NCBI GenBank assembly: GCA_023548195.1
Contig: JAJHZJ010000028.1
Location: forward strand, 310,001 to 374,000
Direction: 5' to 3'
DNA length: 64,000 nucleotides
Source of the DNA: Bettongia penicillata ogilbyi
Taxonomy: Eukaryota > Chordata > Mammalia > Diprotodontia > Potoroidae
Positions 45,178 to 56,479 of the stretch are shown here, piece by piece (the first letter of the stretch is position 1; each line of letters opens with the position of its first letter). The notes under the pieces are model-generated. The model searched no databases. It was given only the letters and a program-made list of their open reading frames with translations, and had not been told where the DNA came from. Made by a program: the position numbers and the translations under genes.

Positions 45178-46116
45178 TCAGTAAATAAATAAAGATTCTT
45201 TTAAGTGTCTACTATGTGCTACACACAGTGCTGAATTCTGGGAAAACAAAAACACAAATGGTAAAATTAGTAAATCCCTGCCCTCAAAGACGTAATAATC
45301 TAGTCCTGGATACAAGAAAATAAATAGGTACCACTCAGTCATATATAGGAAAAATAGGAAATAATTTTAAACAAAAAAGGATTGCATTGGAATTATAGTA
45401 GAATTATAAAGGGTTAGGAAATATTCTTCATAGAAGATGGGATTTCCTTTGAGACTTGAAGGAAGCCTGGGATGCAAGTTGAAGGGGAAGAAGAGGTAGA
45501 GAATTCCAGGCATAGCATATGGACAGAGGAAATACAAGCAACCTGGAGATGGAGTTTCCTGATTGAAGAACAAGAAGGAAGCCAATGTCATTGAATCTAA
45601 GAGCATGTGAGGTGGAGGGCATAAGGGGCCAAAAGAACAGAAAGATGAGGGTTAGATTATAAAGGACTTTGAATGTGAAAAGAAGGATTTTTTTTTATTA
45701 CAGAGGTGATAGGGAGTCATTGGATTTTATTTAGTAATGATTTGACATGAGTGAACCTACATTTTAGGAAAAACACTTTGGTGCCTTAATGAAGGATGGA
45801 CTGGAGTCAGGAGAAACCTGATGCAGGCAGACCCACTAACAGGCCATTGCAATGGTCCAAGCCTGGGTTTACAATGGCATAGACAAAAGTTTTGGCTATA
45901 TCAGGGGAGAGAGGAGGTGTAGTGGAGAGAGGTCTCAACTAAGAAATCAAGTGTGGATTGACAAATAAAAGACTGGATTTGGGAGGTGAGAGACAGCAAG
46001 AAGCTGAGGATGACATGTAGGTTGAAGCATGACTGACAAGAAGATAATGTTTCCTTGACGATAGTAAGGCAGTTAAAAGGATGACATGGTTTAGGGAGAA
46101 AGATAATGAGTTCCGT

Positions 46117-46412
46117 TTAAAACAGGTTGAGTTTAGTATGTCCATTGGAAATTCGTTCAAGATGTCTTGAAATGAAGTTTGAGATATGATAGTGGAGATC
46201 AGCAGGGAGGTTAAAGGAGCATAGGTAGGTTTTAGAATTATAAACACAGAGATGGTAATTAATTCTATGGGAGCTGATAAAATCACCAAGTGACTTGTAG
46301 AGACACAAAAGAAAAGTGGCCCTACAGCAAACCGTTTAAGACTTCTATGGTTAGATGAGGATCCAAGAAAAGAGACTGAGAAGAGTTGGCTTGGTGGGTA
46401 AAAGGAGACCAA
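46117..46412 (-). pseudogene. LINE-2 reverse-transcriptase remnant
   Basis: Minus-strand frames over this region resemble L2 RT around its catalytic box: GPLFFCVSTS in one frame (near 46320), then SLGDFISSHRINYHL-CVYNSKTYL in another. The YADD position falls at 46238-46249 and reads CVYN, so both catalytic aspartates are lost. A frame change separates the two halves. The assignment rests on the order of LGD-I-SHG-N-H and the box; it is not an active enzyme. Confidence 0.65.
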
Positions 46413-46924
46413 GAATAGAATAATTTTCTTAAAACCTAGTATACAGGGAAGAAAATAAGAGAGTGATCAACAAAGCATGCTGAGAAGTCAAGAAGGATGA
46501 GAACTGAGAAAAAGGTCTTTGGATTTATCATTAATATATCATCACTTATTTTGGAAAAGGCTGTTTCAGTGGAATGGTGAAACTGGAAGCTGTATTATTA
46601 GGGGTTAAGAAATGAATGAGAAGAGAGAAAGAAGAGGCATCTATTGTGATTGACCTTTTTCCACAAGGAGTTTGACCTTGAAAAATAAATAGACTAGAAG
46701 GCAATACGAGTTAGGGATGGAAAGAACAAATGAGATGGGTTTTTTTGGAAGGTTGGGGAGACATGGACAGGTTTGTATGCAGTTGAAAAGTAGCCAAAGG
46801 ATAGGCAAAGATTCAAAGATAAGTGACAGAATGGTGATAACTGAGCAAGAAATTTGTTAGCAGAGATGAGATGAAATGGGACTACTTATGCTGTTATAGG
46901 GAAGTTCTTTGGGAAGGAGGAAAG

Positions 46925-48005
46925 CAAATTTTTAAGTTATAAGTTTATTTAAAAATTCATTTTAAATATTAATATTCACCTTTTAAATCTTTTGGTTCCA
47001 TATTCTCTCCCACCTTTCTTCCCCTCTTGCCCTTCCCCATTCATTGAGAGAGCAAGCAAAATGACATCAAGTATGCATGTGAAATCATGAAAAAAAAATT
47101 TCCATATTATCCTTGTTCCAAAACACACAAATGGAAGAAAAACAAAAACAGTTAAAAGAGTATACTTGAATCTTCACTCAGATTTCATTAGTTTTTTTTT
47201 CTTTAGATGGAGAATAGGTATTTTTTTTTTAGCATGAGTACTTTGCAATGGTCTTAGATAATTATCTTTCATAGTTTATCATCTTTACAATATTGTTGTT
47301 GCATACAATATTCTCCTGGTTCTTCTCACTTCACTTTCCACTGGTTCAACTAAGTCTTCCAAGATTTTTCTGTGAACATTCCCCTCATTATTTATTATAG
47401 CACACTAATTACCATCACAATCATATACCATAACTGTTCAGCCATTCCCCAACTGATAGACAACTCGTTCATTTCCAATTCTTTACCACCACAAAGAGCT
47501 GTCTCTGGAATACAGACCTAGTGGTGATATTGCTGGTCCCAAAGGTATGAACATTTTATATGTCTTTGGACATGATTTCAAATTGTTCCACAGGATGGCT
47601 GGACCAGTTGGCAACTCACCAACAGTATGTCAGTTTACTACCTAATTTTTTTTCCATATTCCCTCAACATTCATCATTTTTCTTTTTCTGTCATGTTAGT
47701 CAATCTGATAATTGTGAGGTGGTAGGTCAGAGTTGTTTTGATTTGCATTTCTCTAATCAATAGAGAGTTAGAGCATTTTTCACCTAACTAATGATAGATT
47801 TGATTTCTTCTTCTGAAAACTACTTGTTCATATCCTTTTTTATTGATTGGAGAATGGGTCTATTTTTTCCAAGTAAATTTGACTCAGTTCCCTACATATT
47901 TGATAAATTAAGCCTTTATCAGAAAAAAAAAAATTGTAAAAATATTTTCTTGCTTTCCTTCTAATGGTGGCCACATTGGTTTTGTTTGTTCTAAAGCTAA
48001 TTCTT
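46925..48005 (-). mobile_element. LINE-1 3' fragment, antisense, inserted in LINE-2
   Basis: Reverse-complement L1 3' UTR (46930-47260) and ORF2 C-terminus: 'GTTCAGCCATTCCCCAACTGATAGA' zone (47435-47460), 'CCACAAAGAGCTG' (47488-47500), 'ATTTGCATTTCTCTAATCAATAGAGA' zone (47740-47766) and 'TTGGTTTTGTTTGTTCTAAAG' (47976-47996). The 5' end is truncated, as usual for L1. It interrupts the L2 whose parts continue at 46924 and 48006. Confidence 0.85.
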
Positions 48006-48229
48006 CATGTCAGGCAGGTGCAAAAGGAGATAGTAGCAGAAGGAACCTTAGTAATATGAAATGAAGAAGGGGTAAAAGAGGGATTTCATGATAAATGTCC
48101 CATAATTTTAAGTTAAATATGAGATGACAATATCAGCTAAGTAGGTGGGAAACCATAAATGGTTTGAGGAAGGATGAAATAGATTAGAAGAACCTCTGTA
48201 AAGAGTGGGATAGTGACTTGATAAGGGAG

Positions 48230-48775
48230 TGTAACAATAGGCACCCCAACATCCACAGAGGGGTTTGCTATCACAGGTTGTTTGATCTGATTTTCTAAAA
48301 GAAAAGGCAACTTTTGAGAGGTTAACAATCTCCTTTAATCAAGCACATGTATCATAAAAAATAAAGAGAAATCTAAATCAACAGACAGTGTTTCCAATAC
48401 ACTGATCAATTCCCAGATCAATAGATGTGTCTGACCATACATACATAATTAAGAGAAAAGGAAACACAAAGGAATGGAAGGTGGAGGGCTGCTTAGAATC
48501 TCCCTAGAGTCTCATCTGGCACAAAAACCTTCTAAAACTAAGCCCCTTAGCAAAAACCTCCCCTCAGAGTATGTAGAGTCTTTTCAGAGCCAGAGAGCAA
48601 GACTTCTCTTGATCTAGTCAAGTCGCAATCAGGAAAAGGTGTGGGCCTTCATAGGAAACAAACCTCCCTTAATCAAGCCTCCTTCAGTATCCCCACCTGA
48701 GGCCTATTAATGGGCAGGGAAAATCTTCTTTAATCTCATTATTCAGAGACACTTTATACTAAAATAAAAACAGCA
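48230..48775. mobile_element. LTR-like dispersed repeat, copy 2
   Basis: It begins TGTAACAATAGGCACCCC and is collinear with the copy at 43696-44050 but longer, adding about 150 bp in the middle. It sits inside the antisense LINE-2. Same caveats as for copy 1. Confidence 0.55.
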
Positions 48776-49053
48776 AAAGATCCTACCTTGTTTGCCCTTG
48801 CAGGGAGGTAAAGAAGGATTGCCTAGTGTCAGTGAGGGCCCATTTAAGGTTATGTAAAATGAATTTGTAATGGATCCATTCTGATCAGTCATATGATTTT
48901 ATCAATTTTCATTTAGCACCATGTGTGTATGAGGGAAGGTAAAAGATGGTAGGAGACATCCAAAGCTGTGACTTGGTGAGTAGAAAAGTCAATATGATAA
49001 TGGAGTCAGGAACTCAAAATTACAAGAGGAGAGGATAGAGTTGAACTGGCACA

Positions 49054-49623
49054 TTACAAGGTCAAATGAAAGAAGGAGGAAAGAGTGACTAGTCCAGGGG
49101 AGATGTCCTGGGAGAAATATGAGGCTTCAAGAAGAGGCATCATCACATGGTGAAGAAGTATCAGATTTGGTAAGAGAAAGTGAAGGGAGAGGTGGAAATT
49201 CAATGGCTTATGGTCAGATATGGAAATTTTAGAATTCTTGAAAATAGATGTGGTATATTTGTGGGTGATGGCAATATCCAGAGTATGCCTATTTTTGTGC
49301 AAGGTTAAGATAGAAAGGAGGAGTAGTTTATATAAAGTGAGTAGGTTGAAGGATTGAATAGCTGGGGTATTTGAAGTAGAATCATTAAGTATTTTGAAGT
49401 TACCACATCTGAGAGCAGAAGTTGGGAAGGAAAGAAAAATCATGAGCCAGGGAATGAAATCCTTGAAGAAGCAAGGAACATGACTGAGGGATCTGTAGAC
49501 AATATTCAATAGAATTTTGATTCTATGACAGGTGTGAATTGTATGAACCACAAATGAAGAGAGTTTACTAAGTGACAGAGATAAGAAGGGAAGCTGGAAG
49601 TGGCAATGCCAAGCAGGAAGCAT
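49054..49623 (-). pseudogene. LINE-2 endonuclease-like open frame (189 aa)
   Basis: The longest non-L1, non-microsatellite open frame in the window. Near its end it has the layout of the C-terminal half of a LINE apurinic-type endonuclease: a GNFKI segment (normally GDFN), RHTLDIAITHK (normally GHTLDLVIT), and ISDHKPLNFHL, in which the conserved S-D-H at 49210-49218 is kept. The GDFN aspartate is asparagine here. It is read as a by-chance open remnant of L2 ORF2 and not as a host gene, because the surrounding L2 continues on both sides with stops. Confidence 0.65.
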
Positions 49624-50199
49624 TCCAATTTCTCCAACTCAACCTGTGAGCTATGGGGCACAATGAAGGTACAGTCAGTACTCTAAACAGTGACCAGAAA
49701 TGCTGGGTCATCAGGGGTTTCAATGGTTTGTAGAAGATGGAAGGAGTGGAAAAGGTAAAGATTTACAATGATTAGAAATTTGTTTTATATGAAACAAGTA
49801 CTACAGAGGGCACAGTGGAAGTGAGGGGTGATTTTTGATTGGGACTTTGGGTTAGGAAGATTGAGGCACAATGGGATAAAGAACCATGAAAGGAGGATGG
49901 AAAATGGGCATCAGAGAATGATCAATAAGGGTTCAGAATCACTGGGATGAGTAGAGTGTGGTCAGGTGTGAGAATGATTTGTCTTTGAGTGTAATGTACT
50001 ATTCTTCTTTTAAGAAGTGGCTTGAGATTAAGCAAGAGACATGCATAGCAGTGGAAGGAAGGCAAATATTCAGATGGACACATGGGGGCAAGGGCATTTC
50101 TCTCCTTCACTTTCCACCAAAGACTGGAAATTAGGCAGAAGAAAGTGTAGCAGGAGATGGTGTAATGGTAATTTAAATGGGAATATCTTTCTTGTTCAT

Positions 50200-50632
50200 T
50201 AACAGGCCCATGTGACCTGCTTAAATCACATGGAAGCCTAAATCATTTGTGGTGGGAGGAACCTGCTGAATGAGTGGCTCAGGAAGAGTGGAGCAGAGCT
50301 GGGAGGAAGCTGGTCAGGCTAGTCAGAGCTGGGAAGGACACGGGCAGGCAGGCACAGCTTAGGCTCCTGAGTGTTTGTGAGAAGATCCCAGCAGAGAGTG
50401 GAGAGGCTTGGGAATGGCTTTGTCCCCTGTGGTGATTACCTGTATTGATTTCTTGGTCACTATGACTGATTTTGCTTTCTGGTTCTGAGATTTGGCTTTC
50501 TGGCATCTAACTAAATTGGTTTTTTTCTGCCTTCTATATGGAGAATCTTTTATACTTTGAGATTAAGAACTATTCTGGCATACTCATAGTCACCACCAGT
50601 GCTGTGCATATTGCCTTGGCAATACAGATGGA
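50200..50632 (+). mobile_element. Solo LTR related to the 1.2-4.1 kb ERV
   Basis: Shared with the LTR at 3588-4107 in the same order: 'CATGTGACCTGCTT' (50209-50222), 'GGGAGGAACCTGCTGAATGAG' zone (50254-50274), 'AGGAAGAGTGGAGCAG', 'TTTGGCTTTCTGGCATCTAA' (50490-50510) and the 'AGTCACC...TTGGCAATA' end. No second copy or internal region lies next to it. Limits are approximate. Confidence 0.55.
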
Positions 50633-52840
50633 AATAAAATCTGCACAAAATATAGAAGTCCCACTTTCCACTAAGTTCTTCTTCCCTGTCTCAAAAAACA
50701 TGTCTAGCAGAAGATGGAAGGCCGGAGGTCAAAGGAAATTTGCACCTTCTGACACCAGAGGCCCTAGTGAAAATTGCCTTTTGATGTCACAGAAAACTGT
50801 TGGACCCTAGATGTCTTTACTTGGGGAACATTAGCAGCAGAACATGGAAAGAATATTGGCCAGAGAAAGGTCATGATTTCTCTTCCCACTTGAGGTGAGG
50901 GATGAGGAAGGTATAACAGGAAATAAAAGTCTCTTCTTCGGGATAATCTACTAGGGCAGATGGAAGTTGGTCCACCACTTGCAGCCTTCTCACAAGTATT
51001 AGCATTATATTGGATGTTGGATGGAGGACAAAAATTAAAGTAGAATGCAAAAGATAGTAAAGAGTAATTTCATAGTTCTTAAATCACTACCTATACTATT
51101 CTTTTTTCCTTACCAGTATGTCAGACAACTTAGCTTGACAACATCTACTGAAATTCTTTATCAATCTGGGGATCTATTAATAAATTTCAGGACAATATTT
51201 TGAGATATGAACTCACCCTCAATCACATTAGTTAAAATTAATGTAAAATCCTAGTAGTACACTTCAAATTTCTGATTTAGATGAACCAATCTATTGGAAG
51301 AAAAATGAGACTACATTCTATTATCATGAGCCATATGTAGTTCTGTTAATAAAATATTGGTTTCAACTTTTAAAAACCATCTACAATGTCATTCTAATTC
51401 CTGAGAGTGAGGAGGTTGCCTGACCTCAGAATTTCACTTCCAGCACATTTTCTTTTGTAGTCACAGTTCTATTTAATGCAATCTTTGAAGTATTTCCATT
51501 TCACTATATGTAAAAATAACTTCAGAACTGACTTTTTTCCCCAGAAAATTCTACTTTTTAAAATGTTCTAGTTCCTAAGCTTCATTTGAACAGCTCTCAC
51601 TCCTTTTAAAGATGCCCTGATGGTAATGGAAAACTACTTGGCATGAAGGTAGCTCATACTATATAGTAGAAAAAAATGTAGGAAATTCAGCCTGGAAGTG
51701 CATCCATTAGTAATACTGAGAATGTGCTGCTGTTATCACTAGTGCAATACAATACTAGAATCAGTCAGATTTTGACAGGCTTTGTAACATAAACCACAGG
51801 ACTCCAGAATATTTGAGTATTGCACTTATTCTAGATGTCTAATCTGTGTTAGTGCCAGAGCCCTAATCAACGTGCCATGCCTAAGTCTTCTTCACAGTGC
51901 TAACATTTGAGAATTATTCTTACTAAGCCCCCCACTCCAGTCCACAAAATTCCTGGAGGACAGCTCAAACTCTTGCCCAATTCCTGGGTATGGGAGCAGG
52001 CTGGAGATGTTTTCCCAGCACAACAAACTCTCCATCTTATTACTTTTCCTTAGTATCTGTGTCAAATAGATGATCTGGAACCGTGTAAAGACCAATAGCA
52101 GCTATGCCCTGTTCAAATATAGCACAATTATTAGAGCATCCACTGTATCTATCACCCTTTTCTTTCTCTTCATAGCACTATGTATGAAGGATTAAATAAA
52201 TTTAAGTTTTCTTGTGGTAATATTTTATATATTTGCTGTCAAATTAATTGTCTGCCCCATTAGAATCTGAAGGGACATTTTCATATCATTCTCATTGAAA
52301 CTTAGAGTTAATTTCCCTTCTCTACACCTGTGACCTCCTCCACTGTGACCAGTAACCCTTTGTATCAGGCTAGAAAATACAATTAGTCTACTACTGTAAT
52401 TATATAATTCAAAAAGTTTTTCTTGTGATGGACTAAATAAAGGACAACAACAAGGCTGACAATAACAACAGCAACATCATCATCAACAACCTCATTCTTG
52501 CTACTTTTCTGGGCATTCTCATACCTCCCAGCCTGTTCACACTTCCAACCACTGATAACTTTTTTTTTATCCAACCTTCTAATACAAAATGAAATTTTGT
52601 TATTTCTAGAATAACATCTCCTGGGATCTTCTCTAGAGCTAACTGCTCTTTCTTTTACACCATCTTTGCCTCCATGTTCAAGAAGAGAAATTGAAACACT
52701 CCTTCTCCCTATAGGCATAGGAGAAGAAAGAGGACAAAGAAGTGGAGAAGGACAGAAAGGAAGAGGACAAAGGGAAGGAAGAGAAAAAGAAGGAAGAGCA
52801 AGATGAGGAGGAGAAAAAGAAGGAGAAAAAATGTAAATAG
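50633..52840. other. Unassigned, largely unique sequence
   Basis: No gene or repeat is recognised. A GA-rich stretch (52720-52835) is low-complexity; the antisense frame over it, rich in Ser, Pro and Leu, is not a gene. Confidence 0.4.
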
Positions 52841-52844
52841 TATT

Positions 52845-53065
52845 TGAAGTTTGCAAAACACTGTATATATATTATCTCATTTTATCCTCAACATTACCCT
52901 GGGAGGTAGTTGCTATTATTATCCCCATTTTTCAGATGAAGAAATAGAGATAAATGGAGATTAATTGAATTGACACAGGGTCATATCACTATTTAAATAT
53001 GAGGCCATATTTAAATTCATGTGTTTGTAATTCCAAGTCTAGTACTCTATTTTCTGCTCCTTGCT
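52845..53065 (-). repeat. MIR/CORE-type SINE, antisense
   Basis: 'TTTGAAGTTTGCAAAACACTG', 'ATTATCTCATTTTATCCTCA', 'CCCTGGGAGGTAGTTGCTAT', 'TATTATCCCCATTTTTCAGA', then 'CCAAGTCTAGTACTCTATTT' (52843-53055). This is a near-complete reverse-complement layout. Confidence 0.75.
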
Positions 53066-53425
53066 ACATATTCTCTACCTTCATTAATCAGCAACCACCT
53101 CTCCTCCTCTAAAATCTTTTCCTTTCTCTATAGATTCTGAGTGGTATCATTAATGAAATCTCCAGGTTATTCACCTTCTCCTACAGTAAATTCAGCATAG
53201 TCTTATTCACCATTCCTAGCTCTACTTCTCCCTTCAAAAATTCCCTTCTACCAATTCTCCAACCTTTTTCATCCCATGACTTCTGTCTTCAGTCTATCTC
53301 AACCATGCATTGACATGGTCATGTCTTTGACTTTCACCTCCACCCTCCACCTTATTCAATTTAATTTACAGGAAACTTAAGAATCCCTATCAATTATGTT
53401 GAACAATACTTTACCTTTAAGATGG
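53066..53425. other. Pyrimidine-rich sequence, possibly old LINE-2
   Basis: C/T-rich with phrases such as 'CTCTACTTCTCCCTTC' and 'CACCTCCACCCTCCACC' that resemble L2 coding sequence in sense orientation, but too little matches for a call. Confidence 0.3.
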
Positions 53426-53427
53426 GT

Positions 53428-55547
53428 ACTTCTCAAATCAATAATATTTCCCTAATCAATAATTTAGAGCATTTTTTCATAATTATAGATAGCTTTGGGA
53501 AAAGTGCCTGTTTGGATCCTTTGACCATTTATCAGTTGGGGAATAAAGTGTATAAATTTGACTCAGTTCTCTATATATTTGAGAAATAAGGACTTTATCA
53601 GAGATACTTGTTGCAAAAGAAAATTTCTCTTTTCTGTTTTCTTTTTAATTTTGATTGCATTGGTTTTGTTTGTGCAAAAACTATTTTTTAGATTTCATAT
53701 AATCAAGGTTATACATTTCACATATAAATTTTATTTGGTTCTAAATTCTTATTTTATCCACAGATGGGAAAAACAAACCACTCCATGCTCTCTTAATTTG
53801 TTTATGATATCATCCTTTATGGGTAATATATCCATCCATTTTAACCAGATCTTGATATACCATACGAGATATTGATCTATACTTACTTTGTGTCATACTG
53901 CTTTCCAATTTTTCCAGCAGTTTTTGTCAAATAAAAAACTTTTGTTCCAAAAGCTTGGATCTTTGTGTAAATCATATGTTAAATAACAATAGTAATTTAC
54001 TTTAATGTCATTAAATGTACTTACCACTCTATTTCTTAGTCAGTACCAGATTGTTTTTATAATCACCACTTTATAATCTATCTGGTATGTCTAGACTTCC
54101 TTCCTTCACATTTTTTTTCATTCATTTCCTTGATATCCTTGACCATTTATTCTTCCAGATGAATTTTGTTAGTATTTTTTTCTAGCTCTTTAAAACACAT
54201 TTTTGGTAGTTTGGTTGTTATGAAGTCAGTCATATTTCAAATGATATATTTTTACTTCTTCTGAATTTGTTTCATTCTTTCTTGGTGTCTCATAAAACCT
54301 TTAGTTTCCACTTCTCCAATTTTTAAGGAATTTATAAGGAATTGTTGTGTTTTTTTTTTTTCAGTAAGAAATTATACTCCCCTTTTTAATTATTTGGTCT
54401 GGTCTGCTTTTTAAGTATTTTTTTCTTCAGTGAGTTTCTAAGACCATTTGGCCAAATCTCTTTTTTAAAGTATTATTTTCTTCAGTATTTTTGTTCCTCT
54501 TTTACCAGGTTGTTAATTCCCTTTTCATAATATTCTTGCATCACTTTAATTTCTTTTCTCAATTTTTGCTCTACTACTCATCACTTTCTTTAAGTCTTAT
54601 AGAAACTCTTGTTCAGTTTCTGTCCAATTATTATTTTTTTAAAGCTTTGATTGTAACTATTTTCAAGTTTGTGACAGCTTCTGAATTTGTGCCTTATTTT
54701 CCTCTGGTAGTGTAGTACTTTTTTATATTCAAGTAATTTTGTTGTTGTTGTTTGCTCATTTTTTAACCTAATTCATAACCTTGAGTTTTATGTTAAATTT
54801 GGACTGCTCACTTGGAAATAGGGAGTCATTGTTCCATTCATTCTTCAGGATTCTTTTTCCTTCTGTTTTCAGATCTAATTTTTAGATCTGTGAGTTTTGT
54901 GGTGTTTTCTAGGTAATGTGATCTGGGGGAAAATGTTGTCATACTCTTCTGCTCTACACTCAGGACTTTACCCAGGAAAGGTCTTCGCTCCCCTGTAGCT
55001 GCAAGTTTGGCCCTGTAGTTGTGACCATGTCTCTTTCTCTCCTGGAACTACAAGCGCCAGAGCTTCTCTTTGCTTCAGAATTCTGACTGGGGTCTCTTCT
55101 CCCTTGTGATGGACCACAAGTGTTCATCTTCATACTGAGACTATGTTCCAGAATTATGTAAGGGCAATAAAGTTACCAAACAGTGCCTATTTCTGTACCC
55201 AGTACCAGCTCCAGGCTCCTCTTAATGTCTCTTTTACCAATTGTCCAATCATTTTATCATTTCTGGGCTAAGAGGTTCAGAAGCTGCAGTTGCTGTCACA
55301 ACTAATCTCAAGGCCCATTGCTGGTGTTGCTCCTGCATATGCTCCAGGAAAGCCCTGACCCCTTACATACCTCTATTGTTGACCTTTTAAGATGTCTCAG
55401 ATTGGAAAAAACAATATCTCAAGCTGAACTTCTGTTGTCTCTATTGTTCCAGGATCCAATCTGTGGCATTATTTTAACGTTCTTTTGAAGGAAATGTTGG
55501 GAGATTTCATCTGGGTTACTGGCTCTACTTTACCATCTTGTTTCCTT
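53428..55547 (-). mobile_element. Element F: old L1 5' half joined to the ORF2 C-terminal region, antisense
   Basis: On the minus strand it begins near 55547 with a degenerate L1 start (AACAAGATGGTAAAGTAGAG), passes a leader with GC-richer parts (54900-55450), then an ORF1 coiled-coil region (about 54240-54720, all frames closed). At about 54236, just before the RRM ('...ATATGACTGAC'), it jumps to ORF2 C-terminal sequence that runs from 54235 to about 53430 and ends without 3' UTR. The ORF2 landmarks on the plus strand are 'TTGACTCAGTTCTCTATATATT' zone (53557-53579), 'AGCAGTTTTTGTCAAAT' (53917-53933) and 'GATGAATTTTGTTAGTA' (54159-54175). The middle of L1 (ORF1 end and most of ORF2) is missing. 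This is a HAL1-like architecture. Confidence 0.7.
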
Positions 55548-55749
55548 CAGTAAATATTTTTCAAAGTCAGAACTTAAAGTCAATATTTTGACCTTTAATG
55601 TCAATTTTCTTACTGCTATTCTAAACTGCCATTGAGCTATTTATCTTTTATTCAATTATTTTTTGATATTAGTTAAGCTTTTAGCTGTCCCCAAATGAAA
55701 GACTCTAAATGATAACATCATAATCAGATCATTAAGTATGTATTAAATG

Positions 55750-56479
55750 GGGGGAGGAGCCAAGATGGTGGAGTAGAAAGACTCACGTATGCTAGCTCTG
55801 AACCCACAGCAAATAAATTTCCTGTAAAAAAAACTCCCTACAAATTCTGGAGCAGAGCAAGCACACATCAACACAATGGAGGAGATTTCCATTCCAGAAA
55901 GCCCTGGAAAGCCATCCCCAGGGGTCCGTCGAGCTCACCACTGAGCTGCCCTGGCCACACAACCCCAGAGGAGCAGATCCGAGCAGGCTTCAGGGACAGA
56001 ACCTCTGCCAGCCGTGAAGGTCCCTCAACCCACAGGTGCTCCAGGTCAGTGAGAGAGACTTCTGAGCTGGCCGAAAGGGGAGCAGAGTGTCTCCATAACT
56101 CAGGCACCCTCGGGAGGCAGCAGCGGAGGGAGCAGCAGAGGCAGCACCAGCCCGGGACTCCCCAAGCAGGCAAGAGCTCCATTACGAAAGGTCTCTGCAT
56201 AAACCCCCTGAGGGAACTGAGTCTGGGAGATGGCCCTGCCCCCACCCGCTCCATTACTGAAGGTCTCTGCATAAACCCCCTGAGGAAACTGAGTCTGGGA
56301 GGCAGCCCTTCCCCCACCTGAGCACCAGAACTTAAGTTCACATTGAATAGCAGCTGCTCCCGCCCCTGAAAGCCCTGAGGCTGGGAAGCAGCATTTGAAT
56401 CTCAGACCCCAAGCACTAACTGGGCAGATCTAGGCGGGGGTGCAGAGGAATCTCAGAAGTCAAGTAACTGACTGGGAAA
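55750..56479 (+). promoter_or_regulatory. Element D 5' UTR with YY1-like start
   Basis: CAAGATGGTGG at 55761-55771 is the YY1-type site, with one change from the CAAGATGGCGG of A and E. The leader is GC-rich. It contains a GGCAGN purine repeat near 56111-56152 and a tandem duplication at 56176-56319. Promoter role is inferred from L1. Confidence 0.65.
56176..56319 (+). repeat. 72-bp tandem duplication in the 5' UTR of element D
   Basis: Units 56176-56247 and 56248-56319 both run from GCTCCATTAC through 'GGTCTCTGCATAAACCCCCT' to the C-rich 'CCCCCACC'. They differ at few positions. Element E has the same duplication; A and B have a single unit. Confidence 0.9.

Larger units (their letters stand above)
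45178..50171 (-). mobile_element. Nearly complete LINE-2, antisense, split by two later insertions
   Basis: Minus-strand order from 50171 down: endonuclease-like coding region (ORF 49054-49623), RT region (about 46100-46320), C-terminal region ('GGACCATTGCAATGG' zone at 45844-45858 read in reverse), and the L2 3' end (45190-45240, reverse of the 'GCACATAGTAGACAC' type phrase). It is interrupted by an L1 fragment (46925-48005) and an LTR-like repeat (48230-48775). The remaining L2 sequence is about 3.4 kb, close to a full-length element. All of it is decayed. Confidence 0.8.

Noticed and set aside
49054..49623. A possible host gene of 189 codons on the minus strand
   Set aside because: The GNF, HTLDIAIT and SDH segments follow a LINE endonuclease, and flanking sequence continues as LINE-2, so it is listed as an L2 remnant.
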